The notes below the pieces were generated by a model. That model was not told the origin of the DNA. It saw only the letters and a list, made by a program, of their open reading frames with translations, and searched no databases. A program made the position numbers and the translations under genes. Positions 6,953 through 10,488 of a stretch of DNA of 10,488 nucleotides are shown here, piece after piece (position 1 is the stretch's first letter; every line of letters starts with the position of its first letter). Source of the DNA: CAZAMP01 sp964486455 (lineage in GTDB: Bacteria > Eisenbacteria > RBG-16-71-46 > CAZAMP01); the NCBI GenBank assembly GCA_964486455.1, contig CAZAMP010000077.1, forward strand, positions 1 through 10,488, given 5' to 3'.

Positions 6953-8011
6953 CTAACGGACGATCACCGCCGCCGCCTGCGAGTCCAGCACCTCGCCGAT
7001 GACCGCAGCATCCGGGTCGCTGCCCAGGTGGAGCATATCGACGAGACGCGGCGCCGCGTCTCGCTCCAACGCGATCAGCAGACCTCCGGACGTCTGGGGG
7101 TCGTGCAGCAGCTCGGCGAGATGCGCGGGAACTCCGTCACCGACCATCACCATCGCGTCACGAAACGTCCTGTTACGTCCGACGCCGCCACACAAGAAGC
7201 CGGTTCGCGCGTACTCTTCCGCGTTGGGGAAGAGCGGCACGGCATCCGCGTTGATCGCGATCGCGACGCTTCCGCCTTCCACCATTTCGCAAGCGTGTCC
7301 GATGAGACCAAACCCCGTCACGTCGGTGCAGGCATGCACGTCGAAGTCGCCGAGCGCCTCCGCCGCCGATCGATTGAGCGTGGTCATCGACGCGATGACC
7401 GCGTCAAGCGCCTCGGTCGATGCCTTCCCGCTTTTCCCGGCCGTCGTGACGACGCCGGTGCCGATGGGCTTCGTGAGCACGAGCGCGTCGCCGGGCCGGG
7501 CACCACTATTCATCAAGACGCGGTCGGGGTGAACGGTGCCGGTGACGGCCAAACCGTACTTGAACTCCTCGTCCTGAACGCTGTGACCGCTCACGAGCAA
7601 GGCTTCCGCTTCTCGGAGCGCTGCCAGGCCGCCTTGGAGGACCTCGGTGAGAACGGAGAGATCGAACTTTTTCGTGGGGAAGCAGACGACGTTCATCGCG
7701 CAGACCGGCTTTCCGCCCATGGCGTAGACGTCGCTCAGGGCGTTTACGGCGGCGATTTTGCCGAATAGAAACGGGTCGTCGACGATCGGCGTGAAGAAAT
7801 CGACCGTTTGGACGATCGCCAGGTCATCCGAAAGACGATAGACCCCGGCGTCGTCCGCTCGTTCGATGCCCACGAGCAGATTCGGGTGCTCGGTCAGCTC
7901 CAGTCCGGCGAGCGCGCGGGCCAGGTCCCCTGGCCCCAGTTTGGCCGCTCAGCCGGCGCCGCTAACGGAACCGGTAAGCGTGATGTCTTGTTCGATCGGC
8001 TTCTCGTCCAT
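6953..8011 (-). CDS. selD: Selenide, water dikinase, itself a selenoprotein
   Basis: SelD makes selenophosphate from selenide and ATP, the selenium donor for selenocysteine and selenouridine. A simple open frame begins only at GTG 7873, but the family N-terminus continues upstream through an in-frame TGA at 7949-7951. Starting at ATG 8011, with a GAGGG site ten bases before it, the protein is 352 residues, the usual SelD length. It reads ITLTGSVSGAG-U-AAKLGPGDLA, with selenocysteine at 21 and the catalytic lysine at 24. That spacing equals Cys17 and Lys20 of E. coli SelD. Further marks are TVDFFTPIVDDP, ALSDVYAMGGKP, DVTGFGLIGHA and DPQTSGGLL. A hairpin just after the TGA fits a bacterial SECIS. 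selA, selB and selC are not in the window but must exist elsewhere for this gene to work. It ends in TAG. Confidence 0.93.
7918..7951 (-). promoter_or_regulatory. Bacterial SECIS element with the selenocysteine UGA of selD
   Basis: The UGA is at 7949-7951. Twelve bases later on the minus strand, GGGCCAGG (7936-7929) pairs perfectly with CCUGGCCC (7925-7918) around a GGA loop, an eight base-pair stem. The loop starts 20 bases after the UGA and opens with G. Both features agree with the known bacterial SECIS consensus (short apical loop with a G in its first two positions, about 16-37 bases from the UGA), which binds SelB and lets selenocysteine be inserted. Confidence 0.8.
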
Positions 8012-8157
8012 GCCGATGAATCCCTCACAAATGGCTGTGTCGTGCCTGATACGGGCGGGAATGATCTCCTAGATCGGCCGAGGACGCAAGCCCGGCGCCG
8101 CGGGCAGCCACGACACCTGGAGGTGATGGACCGGAGTGATATCGTCACGTCACACAG

Positions 8158-10131
8158 CTACGGGAGGAGTACCATCCGACGCGCCGACCGTATCCCGTCG
8201 ACGTCGAGTTTCACGAAGTAAACCCCAGATGCGACGGGGAGGCCCGAGCTCCGGGCATCCCAGATCACACGATGCGTACCGGTCGGGTGGGGCCCATCGA
8301 CGAGCGTTTGGAGCAGGCGACCGGCGACGTCATAGATTCGAAGGCTCGCCATCCCGGCCAGCGGGAGGTTGAACGTGACCGTCGCCGAGGAGCTGATCGG
8401 GTTCGGTGCGACGTGGGCGAGTGCCGGGATGCGCCGGCGATCGTAATCTCCATCGTCACCGTTGGCCTCGAGCGCGCCGATCAGAACCGTGACGTCGTCG
8501 GATCCTCTGTTCGCGGCGACCAGGTCCAGGACGCCGTCGCCGTCCAGATCGTCGATCGCGAAAGACCCGGGCCCACTCCCCGCGCCGTAGCCGCGTCGAG
8601 TGCCAAACGTCCCATCACCGTTGCCGGGGAGTTGACTCAGATTGTTGGCCGGGCGGTTCGCCATGACCAGATCGGCGGTCGCATCTCCGTCGAGATCGCG
8701 GATGGCAATGTGATCAGTTCCCACGTCGCCGTGGGAGACCATTGGCTCACCAAACGACCCACCGCCGAGACCGAGAAGCACGACGACGGAGTAGAAGCCG
8801 GCGACGGCCAAGTCGGGGACCTGATCGTCGTTCAGGTCTCCGATCGCGATATGATCAGGGGAGTCACCCCAGTGTGTCGTCGCGCCACCAAATGTCCCGT
8901 CGCCGTTACCCAGAAGCACCGTGATTTCATCGGTGTACCAGCCGTGTGTCGTGACGGCGTCCGGGATTGCGTCGCCGTCCAGGTCGGCGATCGCCACGGC
9001 GAAGACCCCGTATTGGAACCAGTGTGAGTGGGCTGCCGGAAACGACCCATCGCCATTCCCCAAACGCGTGGTGATGCTGAAGTCCCCATTCACGGTCGTC
9101 AGATCCGGGACTTCATCGGCGTTGAGATCGGCAAGTAGAACACTGGTGGGATACATGCCCATGTAGATGTCTGTCGGGGTACCGAACGAACCGTCACCGT
9201 TTCCAAGAAGCGTGAGAACCGAGCTCGCCAAGTGGTTGGCGGTGACCAGATCGAGGGCGTCGTCACCATCTACATCGCCGACTGCCAGCGACGTAAGACC
9301 AAGAGTCATCACATCCGCCGGGTAGAAGCTTGCGGCTGCGAGAGTACCGTCTCCGTTTCCCAGAAGAACTGCAACATTCGCATCAATGTAGTTCGCCGTC
9401 ACCACATCGGGAATCCGGTCGTCGTCGAGATCGGCAATCCCGACGGAGGTAAGCTGCTCCCCGACGGCGTATGAGGGGGCGATCTCGAACGTGCCATCGC
9501 CGGACCCCAGGAACACGCTTATGTCGCCATCCGTTCCGACGGCCAGGTCCGACACCGAGTCGCCGTTCAGATCCCAGATCACGACGGAATACGCATTGCC
9601 TCCCGTGAAATACCGTTCGGCAGCCGCGAACGATCCGTCGCCGCTGCCTGTGAGTACGGTGACTCCGCCCCCGCCGCCATAGCCAGCGGCGGCCAGATCA
9701 GGCACCTCGTCCCCGTCGAGATCGCCGATGGCGATGGCCCTGGCGTGTGAGGCGGCAGCGTAGAACTGAGCGGTGCCGAACGACCCATCCCCGTTGCCGA
9801 GAAGCACGGCGACATCGTCGGATCCGCTGTTCACGATGGCTAGGTCTGGGACTTCGTCTGCGTCGAGATCGCCGACGGCGACTCCGTATGGGAAATCCCC
9901 AACACCGTAGCTGCCTGCGGTCGCGAACGATCCATCGCCGAGGCCGAGGAAGACGCTGGTGGTGTTCACCCCGGAATTCGAAACGACCAGGTCAAGGACG
10001 TCATCGCCATCGAGGTCGCCGACGGCAATGGACTTTGGATTGCTGCCGCCTGCGTAGTCGAGCCGCGCGGGCCAGAAGAGCGAGTCAACGGCCGCGGCGG
10101 AAGCAGCGATTGACGTTAGCCCCATCGCCAA
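8158..10131 (-). CDS. VCBS/FG-GAP repeat surface protein with sorting domain
   Basis: The uninterrupted frame encodes 657 residues, starting at TTG 10131 (or ATG 10125) directly after an in-frame TAA. Eleven repeats of about 49 residues fill residues 30-550. Each has a calcium-binding loop of the form DLDGDxxxDL preceded by a hydrophobic strand, and a G-N-GDGSF/TF strand, as in FG-GAP/VCBS beta-propellers. Eleven blades' worth of motifs suggest more than one propeller or one with extra strands. Repeat 10 is degenerate (LSQLPGNGDG). The C-terminus is a sorting tail: VAPNPISSSATV, RIYDVAGRLLQTLVD, ASGVYFVKL and a hydrophobic end. The complete signal peptide lies across the TAA, so the true gene probably began at 10203. 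Role: likely a calcium-stabilised surface or adhesion protein; the ligand is unknown. It ends in TAG and precedes selD by 146 bases on the same strand. Confidence 0.88.
   Translation of the reverse strand: MAMGLTSIAASAAAVDSLFWPARLDYAGGSNPKSIAVGDLDGDDVLDLVVSNSGVNTTSVFLGLGDGSFATAGSYGVGDFPYGVAVGDLDADEVPDLAIVNSGSDDVAVLLGNGDGSFGTAQFYAAASHARAIAIGDLDGDEVPDLAAAGYGGGGGVTVLTGSGDGSFAAAERYFTGGNAYSVVIWDLNGDSVSDLAVGTDGDISVFLGSGDGTFEIAPSYAVGEQLTSVGIADLDDDRIPDVVTANYIDANVAVLLGNGDGTLAAASFYPADVMTLGLTSLAVGDVDGDDALDLVTANHLASSVLTLLGNGDGSFGTPTDIYMGMYPTSVLLADLNADEVPDLTTVNGDFSITTRLGNGDGSFPAAHSHWFQYGVFAVAIADLDGDAIPDAVTTHGWYTDEITVLLGNGDGTFGGATTHWGDSPDHIAIGDLNDDQVPDLAVAGFYSVVVLLGLGGGSFGEPMVSHGDVGTDHIAIRDLDGDATADLVMANRPANNLSQLPGNGDGTFGTRRGYGAGSGPGSFAIDDLDGDGVLDLVAANRGSDDVTVLIGALEANGDDGDYDRRRIPALAHVAPNPISSSATVTFNLPLAGMASLRIYDVAGRLLQTLVDGPHPTGTHRVIWDARSSGLPVASGVYFVKLDVDGIRSARRMVLLP
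8477..10044 (-). repeat. Eleven tandem VCBS/FG-GAP coding repeats
   Basis: The repeat unit is about 147 bases (49 codons). The eleven calcium loops read, in order, DLDGDDVLD, DLDADEVPD, DLDGDEVPD, DLNGDSVSD, DLDDDRIPD, DVDGDDALD, DLNADEVPD, DLDGDAIPD, DLNDDQVPD, DLDGDATAD and DLDGDGVLD. The copies are diverged at the DNA level, so the array is old rather than recently expanded. Confidence 0.9.
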
Positions 10132-10203
10132 TTACACAATGGAAAGGACTACACTTCGTACACTCAGTATCCGCACTGTTGTCGAGGGCATCACGTGAGC
10201 CAT
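10132..10203 (-). pseudogene. Severed signal-peptide start of the VCBS gene
   Basis: ATG at 10203 has GGAAGG six bases upstream and opens 23 codons ending in TAA (10134-10132), in the same frame as the VCBS protein. It reads MAHVMPSTTVRILSVRSV, VLSIV, stop. The next codons of the VCBS frame are LAMGLTSIAASAAA. Joined across the stop this is a complete signal peptide: two arginines, a hydrophobic core and a small-residue cleavage site near ASAAA. The stop therefore falls inside the hydrophobic core. Either the gene is broken, or the TAA is a base-call error, or translation restarts at TTG 10131 to give a protein without the basic N-region. Confidence 0.75.
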
Positions 10204-10372
10204 TGGCAACCTTCCGTCGTCGCAAGCCGATTCTCCTCGCTACGCCAGCAGTCTAGTGTTGGAACTTGCTTCAGTATCATGAGCTAGACGTCACCAGTAG
10301 TATATCAAGCGAGAAACAAGGTCGCAGCCTGACCGGCCGACACGACCGCTCTGAGAAATGGAGACTGGCGTC

Positions 10373-10488
10373 CTACTCCAGAAGCAGCATTCTGTCGGTC
10401 ATTCGTTCGTCACGCGTGGCCAAACGCAGGAAGTAGATTCCTGATGTCGCAAGGCGCCCTACTTCGGTGCGGCCGTCCCAGCGAACCG
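10373..10488 (-). CDS. Sorting-domain C-terminus of another secreted protein, partial
   Basis: The last 37 codons of a minus-strand gene that runs off the right edge, ending in TAG at 10375-10373. It reads VRWDGRTEVGR, LATSGIYFLRLA and a DRMLLLE end, which is the second half of the FlgD-Ig/T9SS-type sorting tail (compare VVWDGRGDDGR and SGTYYYML in the 931-residue protein). It shows that a further sorted protein lies upstream of the VCBS gene on the same strand, 169 bases away from the VCBS ATG at 10203. Nothing can be said of its main domains. Confidence 0.85.
   Translation of the reverse strand, partial: VRWDGRTEVGRLATSGIYFLRLATRDERMTDRMLLLE

Noticed and set aside
8090..8105. GCCCG/CGGGC hairpin between the VCBS gene and selD as a terminator
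   Set aside because: The stem is only five base pairs with a six-base loop and no T-tract on the minus strand.
5065..10134. Reassigned genetic code
   Set aside because: The internal stops are one each of TGA, TAG and TAA, while TAG, TAA and TGA all also end genes normally in the window.
10204..10372. Promoter upstream of the VCBS gene (TTGATA and TATACT-like words near 10300)
   Set aside because: No pair of boxes with 16-18 base spacing could be placed, and AT-rich words occur by chance in this short gap.

Overview
The window is GC-rich bacterial DNA. Four secreted-protein genes end in the PNP...G.Y C-terminal sorting domain (FlgD-Ig / type IX secretion style) and a fifth, adjacent gene ends in a PEP-CTERM anchor. 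That mix, with toroid (squalene-cyclase-like), PKD, VCBS and GEVED domains, suggests an uncultured high-GC lineage of or near the FCB group (Eisenbacteria, Krumholzibacteria or Latescibacteria type). The phylum call is inference. A selenocysteine-containing selD shows that the organism decodes UGA as selenocysteine.

Left part (1-4728): the 3' end of a GEVED/PEP-CTERM protein; then a 931-residue secreted protein with PKD-like, toroid, two PKD, Ig-like and sorting domains. This converges on a second, smaller secreted toroid protein (3345-4640, minus). A long two-tier hairpin lies between the two stops and probably terminates one or both transcripts.

Middle (4729-8011): on the minus strand is a secreted Rossmann/GATase-like protein. 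Its sorting domain is cut off from the body by one in-frame TGA. Divergent from it is a relic of phoU carrying an in-frame TAG, whose frame ends in an ATGA overlap with an intact arsenite methyltransferase gene, arsM. Facing arsM, six bases away, is selD. Its true start is at 8011, and its catalytic residue is encoded by an in-frame TGA followed at the right distance by a bacterial SECIS-like hairpin. A normal gene call would start at 7873 and lose the active site.

Right part (8158-10488, minus): an 11-repeat VCBS/FG-GAP surface protein with a sorting domain. Its signal peptide is interrupted by an in-frame TAA. At the edge is the C-terminal 37 codons of another sorted protein.

The clearest results are the selenoprotein SelD with its SECIS hairpin, and three in-frame stops of three different kinds (TAG, TGA, TAA) in three neighbouring genes. 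The latter point to local decay or to sequence error rather than to a changed code. I saw no rRNA, tRNA, CRISPR array, insertion sequence or transposase. No stretch above 300 bases lacks a gene; the longest intergenic gaps are 139 bases (316-454), 146 bases (8012-8157) and 169 bases (10204-10372). The last two show no clear site.
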